Shown here: positions 16,413-27,205 of the stretch, in pieces
Layout: each line of letters opens with the position of its first letter
How positions within the stretch are numbered: the stretch's first letter is position 1
NCBI RefSeq assembly: GCF_029892105.1
Contig: NZ_JARZAJ010000010.1
Span: forward strand, 124,001 to 188,000
DNA: 64,000 nt
Reading direction: 5' to 3'
Source of the DNA: Kitasatospora sp. GP82
GTDB lineage: Bacteria > Actinomycetota > Actinomycetes > Streptomycetales > Streptomycetaceae
Translations under genes and position numbers: made by a program
Notes under the pieces: model-generated
The model's database searches: none
What the model was told of the DNA's origin: nothing
Seen by the model: the letters and a program-made list of their open reading frames with translations, nothing else

Positions 16413-17594
16413 TCAGCGGTAGGCCGCCTCGCCGGTGATCGTCTCGCCCAGCACCAGGGTGTGGATCTCGGCGGTGCCCTCGTAGGTCAGCACCGACTCC
16501 AGGTTGTTGGCGTGCCGGAGCACCGGGTACTCGACGGTGATGCCGTTGGCGCCCAGGATGGTCCGCGCGCTGCGGGCGATCTCCAGTGCGGTACGGACGT
16601 TGTTGAGCTTGCCGAAGCTGATGTGGGCGGGGCGGCACCGGCCCGCGTCCTTGAGCCGGCCGATCCGGACCGCGACCAGGTACGCCTTCTCGACCTCCAG
16701 CATCATCTCCACCAGCTTCTGCTGGGTGAGTTGGAAGCCCGCGATCGGACGCTCGAACTGGATCCGGCTCTTGGCGTAGTCCAGCGCGGTGGTGTAGCAG
16801 TCGCGGGCCGCGCCGACGGTGCCCCACAGGATGCCGTACCGGGCCTCGCCCAGCGAGGAGAGCGGGCCGCGCAGGCCCTGCACTCCGGGCAGCACCGCGT
16901 CGGCGGGCAGCACGACCTCGTCGAACACCAACTCGCTGGTGACGGAGGCGCGCAGGGAGAGCTTCCCGTGCACGTCGTCGGCCGTGAAGCCGGGGGTGCC
17001 CTGCGGGACCAGGAAGCCCCGCACGCCCTCCTCCGTCTGCGCCCACACCACCGCGACATCCGAGATGCTGCCGTTGGTGATCCACATCTTGCTGCCGGAG
17101 AGCACCCAGTCGCTGCCCTTGCGCCGGGCGCGGGTGCGCATATTGGCCGGGTCGGAGCCGAAGTCCGGTTCGGTCAGGCCGAAGCAGCCGATCGCCCGCC
17201 CTGCCGCCATGTCCGGCAGCCACTGCTGCTTCTGCTCCTCGGAGCCGAAGGCGTGGATGGAGCGCATGGCCAGCGAGCCCTGGACGGAGACGAAGCTGCG
17301 CAGCCCGGAGTCGGCGGCCTCCAGCTCCATACAGGCCACGCCGTAGGCGACCGCCGAGGAGCCGGTGCAGCCGTAGCCGTCCAGGTGCATGCCGAGCACG
17401 CCGAGCCGGCCCAGCTCGGGCGCGAGTTCACGGGCCGGGAAGACCCCGCGCTCGAACCAGTCGCCCACGTACGGCCGGATCCGCTCGTCGGCGAACTGCC
17501 GCACGGTGTCCCGGATCAGCCGTTCCTCGTCGGTGAGCAGCTCGCCGACGGCGAGCAGGTCTGCCGGGTCGAGACGGGCAGGGGTGGATGCCAT
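16413..17594 (-). CDS. Acyl-CoA dehydrogenase, glutaryl-CoA dehydrogenase-like
   Basis: This 393-residue flavoenzyme has the whole acyl-CoA dehydrogenase fold: IGCFGLTEPDFGSDPANM (FAD/substrate loop), KMWITNG, and catalytic Glu in LTYEGTAEIHTL near residue 370. The stretch VSVQGSLAMRSIHAFGSEEQKQQWLP resembles glutaryl-CoA dehydrogenases, which convert glutaryl-CoA to crotonyl-CoA in lysine and tryptophan breakdown. ATG 17594 has GAGGAG upstream. No cognate electron-transfer flavoprotein or CoA-transferase lies nearby. Confidence 0.85.
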   Translation of the reverse strand: MASTPARLDPADLLAVGELLTDEERLIRDTVRQFADERIRPYVGDWFERGVFPARELAPELGRLGVLGMHLDGYGCTGSSAVAYGVACMELEAADSGLRSFVSVQGSLAMRSIHAFGSEEQKQQWLPDMAAGRAIGCFGLTEPDFGSDPANMRTRARRKGSDWVLSGSKMWITNGSISDVAVVWAQTEEGVRGFLVPQGTPGFTADDVHGKLSLRASVTSELVFDEVVLPADAVLPGVQGLRGPLSSLGEARYGILWGTVGAARDCYTTALDYAKSRIQFERPIAGFQLTQQKLVEMMLEVEKAYLVAVRIGRLKDAGRCRPAHISFGKLNNVRTALEIARSARTILGANGITVEYPVLRHANNLESVLTYEGTAEIHTLVLGETITGEAAYR

Positions 17595-17790
17595 GTCGGA
17601 CTCCTCGTGGGCGGTCGGGCGTGGGGCTGGGTGGGCCACGGCGACGAGTATTGCGCACGGGGCCGTCGGAAGGTACGAGACGATGCCCACACCTGACGGG
17701 AGTTCGACGTCCGCCGCCGGCCGTCGCCACCGCCCGTTGCCACCGGGCCTCTTGACGCGAGCACGTGGGGCTGGTTCGCTTTCCTTCACT

Positions 17791-17809
17791 GTTAGGAAAC
17801 TTTCCTAAC
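17791..17809. promoter_or_regulatory. Perfect palindrome upstream of the second chitinase gene
   Basis: GTTAGGAAA and TTTCCTAAC are perfect 9-bp arms around a single C, 32 bases before the ATG. Similar TTAGGAAA/TTTCCTAA palindromes are, as I recall, common upstream of secreted hydrolase genes in Streptomyces. An operator role is inferred. Confidence 0.7.
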
Positions 17810-17841
17810 GGAATCGGATCGGAATCCCGGGATGGTGACCC

Positions 17842-18858
17842 ATGCGTTCACGTTCTCTGCTCCGCCCGCTCCTCACCCTCGCAACCACCGCGGCGCTGGC
17901 CTCGGGCGCCCTCGCCCTGGCGCCGCTCGGCCAGGCTGCGACGCCCTCCGCAGCACCCGCCACAGCCGACCCGGTCGGACTCAACGCCCCGTACGAGTAC
18001 CTGGGTTGGGGAAGCCCGCAGAAGCCGACCGATGTGATGGCGGCGACCGGCGTCAAGCAGTTCACGCTCGCCTTCATGCTCAGCGACGGCGGCTGCAACC
18101 CCAAGTGGGACGGCACCCGCGCGCTGACCGGCGGCAGCGACCAGAGCGCCATCAACGGCATCCGCGGGGCCGGCGGCGACGTGGTGGTCTCCTTCGGCGG
18201 CTGGAGCGGCAACAAGCTCGGCGAGAAGTGCAGTTCGGCGAGCGCACTGGCCGGGGCCTACCAGAAGGTCGTCGACGCGTACAGGCTCAAGGCGATCGAC
18301 ATCGACATCGAGAGCACCGAGGTCTCCGATGCCGCCGTGCGCCAGCGGGTGATCGGCGCACTGAAGACGGTCAGGGACGCCAACCCCGGCCTCAGGGAGT
18401 ACGTCACCTTCGGTACCACCCCCAGCGGCCCGGACTCGGACGGGTTCGACCTGATCAGGAAGGGCGCGGCCGCCGGTCTCGCGGTGGACGGCTGGACCAT
18501 CATGCCCTTCGACTTCGGCAGCCACAGCGGTTCGATGGGCTCCGTCACCACGGCGGCGGCCGACGGTCTGAAGAACGCCGTCGCGAAGGCGTACGGCTAC
18601 GACTCCGCGACGGCCTACCGGCACATCGGGATCTCGTCGATGAACGGCAGGACGGACGAGGCCGACGAGACCGTCTCCACGGGCGACTTCACCACCATCT
18701 ACAACTACGCCACCGCTCACCACCTGGCCCGACTCACCTTCTGGGCCGTCAACCGCGATCGCCCCTGCGCCTCGGGCTCGTCCGCCGGGGACTCCTGCAG
18801 CGGGATCGGCCAGTCCGCGTACGCGTTCACCAAGGTCGTGGCCAAGTACCACGGCTGA
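17842..18858 (+). CDS. Secreted single-domain GH18 chitinase
   Basis: The 338-residue product has a signal peptide of about 33 residues (LPLLTLATTAALASGALAL-like core, Ala-rich cleavage site). The GH18 catalytic domain has VVVSFGGWSG and IDIDIE with acid Glu157, and MPFDFG near residue 218. Unlike the 11-kb chitinase it has no accessory binding module. The DNA upstream has a different operator (GTTAGGAAA palindrome) and no dre-like site, so the two chitinases are probably induced by different signals. Confidence 0.92.
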   Translation: MRSRSLLRPLLTLATTAALASGALALAPLGQAATPSAAPATADPVGLNAPYEYLGWGSPQKPTDVMAATGVKQFTLAFMLSDGGCNPKWDGTRALTGGSDQSAINGIRGAGGDVVVSFGGWSGNKLGEKCSSASALAGAYQKVVDAYRLKAIDIDIESTEVSDAAVRQRVIGALKTVRDANPGLREYVTFGTTPSGPDSDGFDLIRKGAAAGLAVDGWTIMPFDFGSHSGSMGSVTTAAADGLKNAVAKAYGYDSATAYRHIGISSMNGRTDEADETVSTGDFTTIYNYATAHHLARLTFWAVNRDRPCASGSSAGDSCSGIGQSAYAFTKVVAKYHG

Positions 18859-18891
18859 GCCCCGGGCGGGCTTCTGGGTCCGTGCGTTGTC

Positions 18892-18920
18892 GGCCGCCCC
18901 GCGTTCGCTGCAGGGCGGCC
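18892..18920. terminator. Hairpin between convergent genes
   Basis: GGCCGCCC (18892-18899) pairs with GGGCGGCC (18913-18920) around a 13-base loop, between the chitinase stop and the stop of the convergent TfoX-domain gene. Confidence 0.6.
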
Positions 18921-18930
18921 TGCGGCGTTC

Positions 18931-19299
18931 TCAGCGGGGAGTGCGCAGGGCCGCCTCGGCGAAGTTGTCCCAGTGCCCGGCCGAGGTGGGCGGGATACAC
19001 ACCCAGTCCTTCATCGGACGGCCACCCATCGGGTCGAAGACGTGCGCCCCGGGCAGGTGGAGCGCCTCGGCGTGCGCGGGGGTGGCACGGCCCAGCCGGC
19101 AGACCAGTTCGCCCCGGTGGAGGCCTGCGAAGGCCCTGCCGTTGACATCCTTGAGGCAGGGCATGCCGAACATCTGGGACTGCCGGGCACCCTGCGGTGC
19201 GAGTTCCTCGGCGATCTCCTCGTAGCGGGCGGTCGGGTCCGTCGCGTCGGTGGTGCCGATGGTGTCGGTTGCTTCGGTGCTGTCTGTTGCATCGGTCAT
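18931..19299 (-). CDS. TfoX N-terminal-domain protein
   Basis: This 122-residue protein starts with a Thr/Asp-rich segment (TDATDSTEATDTIGTTDATD) and then shows a TfoX/Sxy N-terminal-like domain: RYEEIAEELAP, SQMFGMPCLKDVNGRAFAG, and GRPMKDWVCIPP. In gamma-proteobacteria Sxy helps CRP activate competence genes; stand-alone actinobacterial domains have no known role. Start ATG 19299 fits the domain; an upstream extension to 19413 would translate the intergenic repeat array. Confidence 0.78.
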   Translation of the reverse strand: MTDATDSTEATDTIGTTDATDPTARYEEIAEELAPQGARQSQMFGMPCLKDVNGRAFAGLHRGELVCRLGRATPAHAEALHLPGAHVFDPMGGRPMKDWVCIPPTSAGHWDNFAEAALRTPR

Positions 19300-19351
19300 G
19301 CCGCCATGCTGCACCGCTGCAGTCCGCTCCGCCTCACGTCGCACCGGACGG

Positions 19352-19391
19352 CCACCGGAACGGGTCGCCCACCGGAACGGGTCGCCCACCG
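19352..19391. repeat. 17-bp tandem repeat, 2.35 copies, in a divergent promoter region
   Basis: The unit CCACCGGAACGGGTCGC is perfectly repeated at 19352-19368 and 19369-19385 with a partial third copy (CCACCG) to 19391, between the divergent starts at 19299 and 19437. Confidence 0.85.
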
Positions 19392-19436
19392 AAAGATCTT
19401 GAGTCCGAGGCACCTTATAGGTAAGGATTGGAGTCC

Positions 19437-20312
19437 GTGACCACCCTTGTACACACTCCGCCTGCCACTGCGCTGCCGACCGCGCCGCTGACCATTGCCA
19501 CCGCTCAGGCCGCGCTCACCCCGCTCGACGTGCCGGCGAACGCCGCCATCGCCGCCGACCTGGTGCTCCGGGCCGGCGACCAGGGCGCGCAACTGCTGCT
19601 GCTCTCCGAGCTGTTCCTCACCGGCTACGAACTCGCGGCCATCGCCGCCGACCCCGGCCGGCTCGCCATCGCCACCGACGACCCTCGCCTGGACGCGCTC
19701 GCGACGGCCTGCACACAGACCGGTACCTCGGTCGTGGTGGGTGCACCGGTCGTGGCGGCGGACACCGGTCTGCTGCACATCGCGGCGCTGGTACTGGACG
19801 GCTCCGGCCGCCTGGCGACCGTCTACCGCAAGCAGTTCACCACCCCGAGCGAGCGTGCCGCCGGTTTCTCCGCCGGTACCGAAGGCTGCACGGTCCAGCT
19901 CCGCGACTGGCGCCTCGGGCTCGGTGTCTGCTGGGACTGCGGCTTCCCCGAGCACGCCCGCGCCGCCGCGCTGGACGGCGCGCACGCCTACCTGGTCGGC
20001 TCGCTCCTCGGCACGGGCTCCGGCGCGCGCCAGCTCCGCACGCTCTTCCCGGCGCGTGCCATGGACAACACCCTCTACACCGTGCTGGCCAACCACATCG
20101 GCCCGTCGGGCCCGTACGTCGGCTGCGGCAGCAGCGGCATCTGGGGCCCGGACGGCACGCTCCTCGCCGACGCGGGCACGGCCGACCCCGGCCTGGTCAC
20201 CGCCACCCTGGACCCGGCAGCCCTGGCCCACGCCCGTGCCGAGGACCCGGTCCTCGTCCAGGAGCCGCTCCACGCCCCGCCCTCCCCCCGCACCGCAGCC
20301 CTCCTCGGCTGA
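19437..20312 (+). CDS. Carbon-nitrogen hydrolase (nitrilase superfamily)
   Basis: The 291-residue enzyme carries the Glu-Lys-Cys triad of the superfamily: Glu in [13 protein letters not shown], Lys in VYRKQF and the nucleophile Cys in [13 protein letters not shown]. Such enzymes hydrolyse amides or nitriles through a cysteine acyl-enzyme; the exact substrate is not predictable. I chose GTG 19437 because AAGGA lies nine bases upstream; TTG at 19428 sits directly on that site. It is divergent from the TfoX-domain gene. Confidence 0.88.
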   Translation: MTTLVHTPPATALPTAPLTIATAQAALTPLDVPANAAIAADLVLRAGDQGAQLLLLSELFLTGYELAAIAADPGRLAIATDDPRLDALATACTQTGTSVVVGAPVVAADTGLLHIAALVLDGSGRLATVYRKQFTTPSERAAGFSAGTEGCTVQLRDWRLGLGVCWDCGFPEHARAAALDGAHAYLVGSLLGTGSGARQLRTLFPARAMDNTLYTVLANHIGPSGPYVGCGSSGIWGPDGTLLADAGTADPGLVTATLDPAALAHARAEDPVLVQEPLHAPPSPRTAALLG

Positions 20313-20434
20313 CCACGGCGGCCCGCGCCCACCTCCCGGCAGCCTCGGCCGGGTCCGGTCCGGACGGACGGAAATACCTGGGACCTCCCGAGAGCTCTGG
20401 TGATCAGGAGCTGGTGACCAGGAGGTGTCGCACC

Positions 20435-21829
20435 ATGGGTGGCGAGCAGGAGTACCGGGTCGAGCACGACTCGATGGGCGAGGTCCGGGTGCCGGCGTCG
20501 GCCAAGTGGCAGGCGCAGACGCAGCGGGCGGTGGAGAACTTCCCGGTGTCCGGCCAGCGCCTCGAGCGCGCGCATATCGAGGCCCTGGCGTTGATCAAGG
20601 CGGCGGCGGCCAAGGTCAACGCGGAGCTCGGGGTGCTGGATCTGGCGACGGCGACGGCGATCCAGGAGGCGGCCGGGGAGGTCGCCTCGGGCCGCTGGGA
20701 CGACCAGTTCCCGGTGGACGTGTTCCAGACCGGCTCCGGGACGTCCTCCAACATGAACGCCAACGAGGTGATCGCCACCCTGGCCGGGGAGCGCCTGGGC
20801 CGCCCCGTGCACCCCAATGACCACGTCAACGCCAGCCAGTCGTCCAACGACGTCTTCCCGTCCTCGATCCACATCGCGGCGACGGCGGCCGTGATCGGCG
20901 ATCTGGTCCCGGCACTCGAGCAGCTCGCGACGGCGCTGGAGCGCCGGGCGGTGGACTTCTCCACTGTGGTCAAGTCGGGCAGGACGCACCTGATGGACGC
21001 CACCCCGGTCACCCTCGGCCAGGAGTTCGGCGGGTACGCGGCCCAGGTCAGCTACGGGATCGAGCGGCTCCACGCCGTCCTCCCCCGGGTGGCCGAGCTG
21101 CCGCTGGGCGGCACCGCCGTCGGTACGGGCATCAACACCCCGCGCGGCTTCGCCGCCGCCGTGATCGCCGAGGTCGGCCGGGCCACCGGCCTGCCGCTGA
21201 CGGAGGCGCGCAACCACTTCGAGGCCCAGGGCGCCCGGGACGGCCTGGTGGAGCTGAGCGGCCAACTGCGCACCATCGCCGTCGGCTTCACGAAGATCGC
21301 CAACGACCTGCGCTGGATGGGTTCGGGCCCGCGCACCGGCCTCGGCGAGATCAACCTGCCGGACCTCCAGCCGGGTTCCTCGATCATGCCGGGCAAGGTC
21401 AACCCGGTGCTGCCCGAGGTCGTGCTGATGGTCGCGGCCCAGGTGATCGGCAACGACGGCACCGTCACCGTCGCCGGGGCGAGCGGGAACTTCGAACTGA
21501 ACGTGATGCTGCCGGTGATCGCCCGCAATGTGCTGGAGTCCGTCCGGCTGCTGGCCAACAGCGCCCGGCTGCTGGCCGACCGGACAGTGGACGGCATCAC
21601 CGCCAATGTCGAACGGGCCAGGGAGTACGCGGAGTCCTCCCCCTCGGTGGTGACACCGCTCAACCGCTACATCGGCTACGAGGAGGCCGCCAAGGTCGCC
21701 AAGCAGGCACTGGCCGAACGCAAGACCATCCGGCAGGTGGTGGTGGAGCGCGGCTATCTGGCGGAGGGGAAGCTGACGGAGGCCCAGCTGGACGAGGCGT
21801 TGGACGTCCTTCGGATGACCCACCCCTGA
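20435..21829 (+). CDS. fumC: Fumarate hydratase, class II
   Basis: The 464-residue enzyme interconverts fumarate and malate in the TCA cycle. The superfamily signature [15 protein letters not shown] lies near residue 314, [14 protein letters not shown] and [17 protein letters not shown] give the substrate-binding loops, and [12 protein letters not shown] the conserved His. AGGAGG ends nine bases before ATG 20435, which settles the start over the in-frame GTG at 20414. Length is normal. Confidence 0.96.
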   Translation: MGGEQEYRVEHDSMGEVRVPASAKWQAQTQRAVENFPVSGQRLERAHIEALALIKAAAAKVNAELGVLDLATATAIQEAAGEVASGRWDDQFPVDVFQTGSGTSSNMNANEVIATLAGERLGRPVHPNDHVNASQSSNDVFPSSIHIAATAAVIGDLVPALEQLATALERRAVDFSTVVKSGRTHLMDATPVTLGQEFGGYAAQVSYGIERLHAVLPRVAELPLGGTAVGTGINTPRGFAAAVIAEVGRATGLPLTEARNHFEAQGARDGLVELSGQLRTIAVGFTKIANDLRWMGSGPRTGLGEINLPDLQPGSSIMPGKVNPVLPEVVLMVAAQVIGNDGTVTVAGASGNFELNVMLPVIARNVLESVRLLANSARLLADRTVDGITANVERAREYAESSPSVVTPLNRYIGYEEAAKVAKQALAERKTIRQVVVERGYLAEGKLTEAQLDEALDVLRMTHP

Positions 21830-21880
21830 GAACGCCTCGCCCCCGAGGGGCCGCGAGCCGTGGGCAGGTGGACAGACGGA

Positions 21881-21916
21881 GGCGCAGCCCGGCCACCGGG
21901 GTGACCGGGCTGCGCC
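21881..21916. terminator. Bidirectional hairpin terminator between fumC and the SPW gene
   Basis: A 12-bp stem (21881-21892 with 21905-21916) and a 12-base loop lie between two convergent stops. Confidence 0.78.
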
Positions 21917-21968
21917 CGGGCCAGGTCGTGTCGGGAGCCGGCTCCGGACACGCCCGGCCTCTCGGCTG

Positions 21969-22436
21969 TCACTTGCTGGAAGCCGCGCGCTTGCCGCGGG
22001 ACAGCGTCGGACGGGTGAGCGCGAGCGTCGCGCCGATGGCTGCCAGCGCGAGGCAGGTCATCAGTCCGCCAGTGATCACGTTGGTGAGGATCGTCCTCCG
22101 TATCGCCTCGTTGCCGACCGTCGCCCAGGGAGCGATGATCGTCCAGATCCCGATCGCCGTGGCGGCCCAGGCCCGTGCGTGGGTCCGCTCGTAGGCGGAG
22201 CCGAAGCCCGCCATCAGCACTGTGTAGGCGAGACCGAGCACCAGGTTGTTGATGGTCAGCGCGGACAGGCCGGTGAACCCGACCACCCACGGTGCGACCG
22301 CCAGGAAGAGGCCGGCCAGCATGGCCAGCGCCTCGACGCCCTGTGCTCGCGGTGTCGCCGCGACACGCTCGTACTGCTCACGCATTTCCAGGATGTCCGG
22401 ATGGTGCTCCATGCCCATCGGCAACTGGGTTGACAC
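21969..22436 (-). CDS. SPW-repeat membrane protein
   Basis: The 155-residue product has four to five transmembrane helices with two related halves: LFLAVAPWVVGFTGL and TIIAPWATVGNEA carry the (S/A)PW motif. AAGGAGGT lies eight bases before the GTG at 22436 and gives the family-like N-terminus MSTQLPMGMEHHPDILEMREQYE; upstream in-frame ATGs lack such a site. The family is abundant in actinobacteria and its function is unknown. Confidence 0.85.
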   Translation of the reverse strand: MSTQLPMGMEHHPDILEMREQYERVAATPRAQGVEALAMLAGLFLAVAPWVVGFTGLSALTINNLVLGLAYTVLMAGFGSAYERTHARAWAATAIGIWTIIAPWATVGNEAIRRTILTNVITGGLMTCLALAAIGATLALTRPTLSRGKRAASSK

Positions 22437-22849
22437 CAGGACCACCTCCTTGGTTCGGGTCATGGCAACCGCCTGCCCACTACCCATTTTGTGGCACGGG
22501 TAACAATTTGTCCTGATTTATCACCCGGATGACTTCACCCCTGGCGCGCCGCTTCCACCCCCCAGTCACCGTCGGGCGCCGTCCGGCCTCTTGCCGGGCG
22601 AACGCATCCCAGGACCAGGGCCGTACCCCGCCAGCCCGAGAAGGCCGCAGTCACGAAGCCCTGACCGCTATCTCGCGGCCGGCGTCCGAGCCGGGACTCC
22701 AGGGCCGTCAGAGATGAAGCAGTGAAGAGGATTTGACGGCCGGCGAACGCGACAGCAGGGGCGGTCCTCCGGGTGCGCCCGCGTGAGCTGTGTCTCACCC
22801 GGGCGCACCGCCATTGCCTATGCAACTCGTTGCATAGCAGGATGCGGGC
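22437..22849. other. Intergenic region between divergent SPW and PadR genes
   Basis: An A+T-rich stretch around 22485-22530 probably holds the leftward SPW promoter. At the right end lies the PadR-type palindrome listed separately. The central 150 bases have no recognisable gene or strong hairpin. Confidence 0.5.
22818..22837. promoter_or_regulatory. Operator-like palindrome before the PadR gene
   Basis: CTATGCAA and TTGCATAG form perfect 8-bp arms around CTCG, ending 12 bases before the PadR ATG. PadR repressors commonly bind dyads of this size in their own promoters. Confidence 0.72.
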
Positions 22850-23392
22850 ATGGCACTGGAGCACGCGATCCTCGTCTCGCTGCTGGAGCAACCCGGCTCC
22901 GGCTACGAGCTGGCCCGGCGCTTCGACCGCTCGATCGGCCGCTTCTGGACCGCCACCCACCAGCAGATCTACCGGGTGCTGCGGCGAATGGAGACGGACG
23001 GCTGGATCGCCGTCGAAGCGGTCGTCCAGGACGGGCGGCCGGACAAGAAGGTCTACTCCGCCGCCGATCCGGGACGCACGGCGCTGGCCGACTGGCTGCG
23101 CGAACCCGTGGAGCCGGAGACCGTCCGGCACGAGCTTGCCGTGAAGATCCGCGCGGCCGCCTTCGAGGACCCGGCCCTGCTGATCCCCGAGGTCGAGCGG
23201 CACCGCGAGAGCCATGCGACGCTGCTCGCCCGCTATCTGACCGGCGAGCAGCGCGACTTCCCGGACCCGGCCGCGCTCGGCGCCCGGCAGCAGCTCCAGC
23301 ACGTGGTGCTGCGCGGTGGCATCGAGTACGAGCGGATGACCCTCGCCTGGCTGGACGACGTCCTTGCCACGCTGCACCGTCTCGCCGACTGA
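22850..23392 (+). CDS. PadR-family transcriptional regulator
   Basis: This 180-residue regulator has an N-terminal winged helix (MALEHAILVSLLEQPGSGYELARRF, then HQQIYRVLRRMETDGWI and a KKVYSAADPGR wing) and a C-terminal helical dimerisation domain (PadR C-terminal type). The dyad just upstream suggests autoregulation. The acyl-CoA dehydrogenase gene follows after 27 bases, so it probably controls that enzyme. Confidence 0.92.
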   Translation: MALEHAILVSLLEQPGSGYELARRFDRSIGRFWTATHQQIYRVLRRMETDGWIAVEAVVQDGRPDKKVYSAADPGRTALADWLREPVEPETVRHELAVKIRAAAFEDPALLIPEVERHRESHATLLARYLTGEQRDFPDPAALGARQQLQHVVLRGGIEYERMTLAWLDDVLATLHRLAD

Positions 23393-23419
23393 ACCCCTCA
23401 ACTCCCCAGGGATGGAACC

Positions 23420-25120
23420 ATGCTGTTCAACCCGCGCACCTACGACCCCGCGCAGTTCGACGACACCACCCGCCGGCTGCTGCGCGCCACCGTGGACTGG
23501 TTCGAGTCGCGCGGGAAGAAGGCTCTGATCGACTCGTACATCGACCGCGCCTGGTACGGGGACTTCCTCGAATTCGCCGCGAAGGAAGGGCTGTTCGCGG
23601 AGTTCCTGACGCCCTCCTCGGCCGACGGCGACAAGCGCTGGGACACCGCCAGGATCGCCGAGCTGAACGAGATCCTGGGCTTCTACGGCCTCGGCTACTG
23701 GTACACCTGGCAGGTGACCATCCTGGGCCTGGGTCCGGTGTGGCAGAGCGAGAACGAGGCCGTCCGGGCCCGTGCCGCCCGGCTGCTGACGGAGGGCCAC
23801 GTGATGGCCTTCGGTCTCTCCGAGCGCACCCACGGCGCCGACATCTACTCGACCGACATGATCCTCACCCCGGACGGCGAGGGCGGCTTCACCGCGAGCG
23901 GCTCCAAGTACTACATCGGCAACGGCAATGTGGCCGGCCTGGTCTCGGTCTTCGGCCGCCGCTCGGACGTCGAGGGCCCCGAGGGCTATGTCTTCTTCGC
24001 CGCCGACAGCCGCCACGAGGCGTACCACCTGGTGAAGAACGTGGTGAACGCGCAGATGTACGTCAGCGAGTTCCGCCTGGAGAACTACCCGGTGCGCGCC
24101 GAGGACGTGCTGCACACCGGCAAGGCGGCCTTCGACGCCGCGCTGAACACCGTCAACGTCGGCAAGTTCAACCTCTGCACCGCCTCCATAGGCATCTGCG
24201 AGCACGCGATGTACGAGGCCGTGACGCACGCGCACAACCGGGTGCTGTACGGGAAGAAGGTCACCGACTTCCCGCATGTGCGCCGGGAGTTGACCGACGC
24301 CTACGCCCGCCTGGTCGCGATGAAGCTGTTCAGCGACCGCGCGGTGGACTACTTCCGCTCGGCCTCCCCCGAGGACCGCCGCTACCTGCTGTTCAACCCG
24401 ATGACCAAGATGAAGGTCACCACCGAGGGCGAGAAGGTCATCGACCTGATGTGGGACGTCATCGCGGCCAAGGGCTTCGAGGCGGACACCTACTTCGACA
24501 AGGCCGCCCGCGACATCCGGGGCCTGCCGAAGCTGGAGGGCACCGTCCATGTGAACCTGGCCCTGATCCTCAAGTTCATGGCCAACTACCTGTTCAACCC
24601 CGCCGACTACCCGGCCGTGCCGACCCGCCTGGACACCGCCGACGACACCTTCCTGTTCCAGCAGGGCCCGGCCCGGGGCCTGGGCGCGATCCGCTTCCAC
24701 GACTGGCGCACCGCCTACGACGCGCACGCCCGCATCCCGAACGTGGCGCGCTTCCGTGAGCAGGCCGACGGCCTGTGCACGCTGCTCGCCACCCACGCAC
24801 CGGATGCGGCGCAGCAGCAGGACCTGGACTTCCTGCTGGAGATCGGCCAGCTCTTCGCGCTGGTCGTCTACGGCCACCTGGTGCTGGAGCAGGCCGAGTT
24901 GACCGGGGTGGACGCCGATCTGCTGGACCAGATCTTCGACTTCCTGGTCCGTGACTTCTCCGCCCACGCCACCGAGCTGCACGGCAAGAGCTCGACCAGC
25001 GAGGCGCAGGCCGCCTGGGCGCTGGCTCATGTCCGCCGTCCGGTCGCGGACACCGAGCGTGCGGAGCGGGTCTGGGCGACGGTCGCCGCGCTCTCGGGCT
25101 CGTACGAGATGCAGCCGTAA
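23420..25120 (+). CDS. Acyl-CoA dehydrogenase, long form
   Basis: The 566-residue flavoprotein is longer than standard acyl-CoA dehydrogenases (about 380). The core (about 60-400) has MAFGLSERTHGADIYST (flavin/substrate loop), KYYIGNGN and LIDLMWDVIAAKGFEADTYFDKAARDIR; a C-terminal helical extension of about 150 residues follows. It likely oxidises a fatty or branched acyl-CoA. The usual catalytic Glu is not obvious to me. It is the second gene of a PadR-led operon. Confidence 0.85.
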   Translation: MLFNPRTYDPAQFDDTTRRLLRATVDWFESRGKKALIDSYIDRAWYGDFLEFAAKEGLFAEFLTPSSADGDKRWDTARIAELNEILGFYGLGYWYTWQVTILGLGPVWQSENEAVRARAARLLTEGHVMAFGLSERTHGADIYSTDMILTPDGEGGFTASGSKYYIGNGNVAGLVSVFGRRSDVEGPEGYVFFAADSRHEAYHLVKNVVNAQMYVSEFRLENYPVRAEDVLHTGKAAFDAALNTVNVGKFNLCTASIGICEHAMYEAVTHAHNRVLYGKKVTDFPHVRRELTDAYARLVAMKLFSDRAVDYFRSASPEDRRYLLFNPMTKMKVTTEGEKVIDLMWDVIAAKGFEADTYFDKAARDIRGLPKLEGTVHVNLALILKFMANYLFNPADYPAVPTRLDTADDTFLFQQGPARGLGAIRFHDWRTAYDAHARIPNVARFREQADGLCTLLATHAPDAAQQQDLDFLLEIGQLFALVVYGHLVLEQAELTGVDADLLDQIFDFLVRDFSAHATELHGKSSTSEAQAAWALAHVRRPVADTERAERVWATVAALSGSYEMQP

Positions 25121-25130
25121 CCAGCGCTCC

Positions 25131-25160
25131 GGGGGCGGGCCGATTCGGCCCGCCCCCTTT
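25131..25160 (+). terminator. Rho-independent terminator with T-tract
   Basis: A perfect 12-bp G+C stem (25131-25142 with 25146-25157), a 3-base loop and TTT lie just after the acyl-CoA dehydrogenase stop. Confidence 0.92.
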
Positions 25161-25178
25161 CCGCGCCCGGCCGTGCTC

Positions 25179-25421
25179 TCAGTCCGCCGGGTGCGCGATC
25201 GGCACGGCACCGGCGGCGGGGCGGCCGGGGAGGTAGTGCCGGAGGTGTTCGACGGCGAGACTGCCCGGGCCGGTGACGGCGATGAGCAGGAAGGCCCGGC
25301 AGAAGAGGACGCAGAGTTCGCCGCCGTTCTGGACGGGCCACAGCGCCTGGCCCTGGCGGACGGTGAAATAGGCGTAGGCCATGGAGCCCGAGCAGAGCAG
25401 GGCGGCGAACCGCGTGCCGAG
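25179..25421 (-). pseudogene. DoxX-family membrane protein, N-terminally truncated remnant
   Basis: Leftward translation gives LGTRFAALLCSGSMAYAYF, then the DoxX C-terminal half (QALWPVQNGGELCVLFCRAFLLIAV, GPGSLAVEHL). Full DoxX proteins have four helices and about 130-180 residues; here only the last two helices remain and the frame upstream is unrelated. An internal ATG at 25382 could still start a 67-residue peptide. The break point is near 25421. Confidence 0.75.
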
Positions 25422-27158
<1,737 letters not shown>

Positions 27159-27205
27159 TCCGCAATTCCCGAGGGCTGCCACACATTTAGGAGAGGGCCG
27201 GAACC

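Noticed and set aside
17595..17841. DasR site upstream of the second chitinase
   Set aside because: No sequence close to TGGTCTAGACCA is present; the only clear dyad is GTTAGGAAA/TTTCCTAAC.
22480..22500. SigB-type promoter for the SPW gene (GGGTA-like -10)
   Set aside because: The leftward sequence has GGGTAG, but the -35 does not fit GNNT with correct spacing, so the match is not strong enough to annotate.
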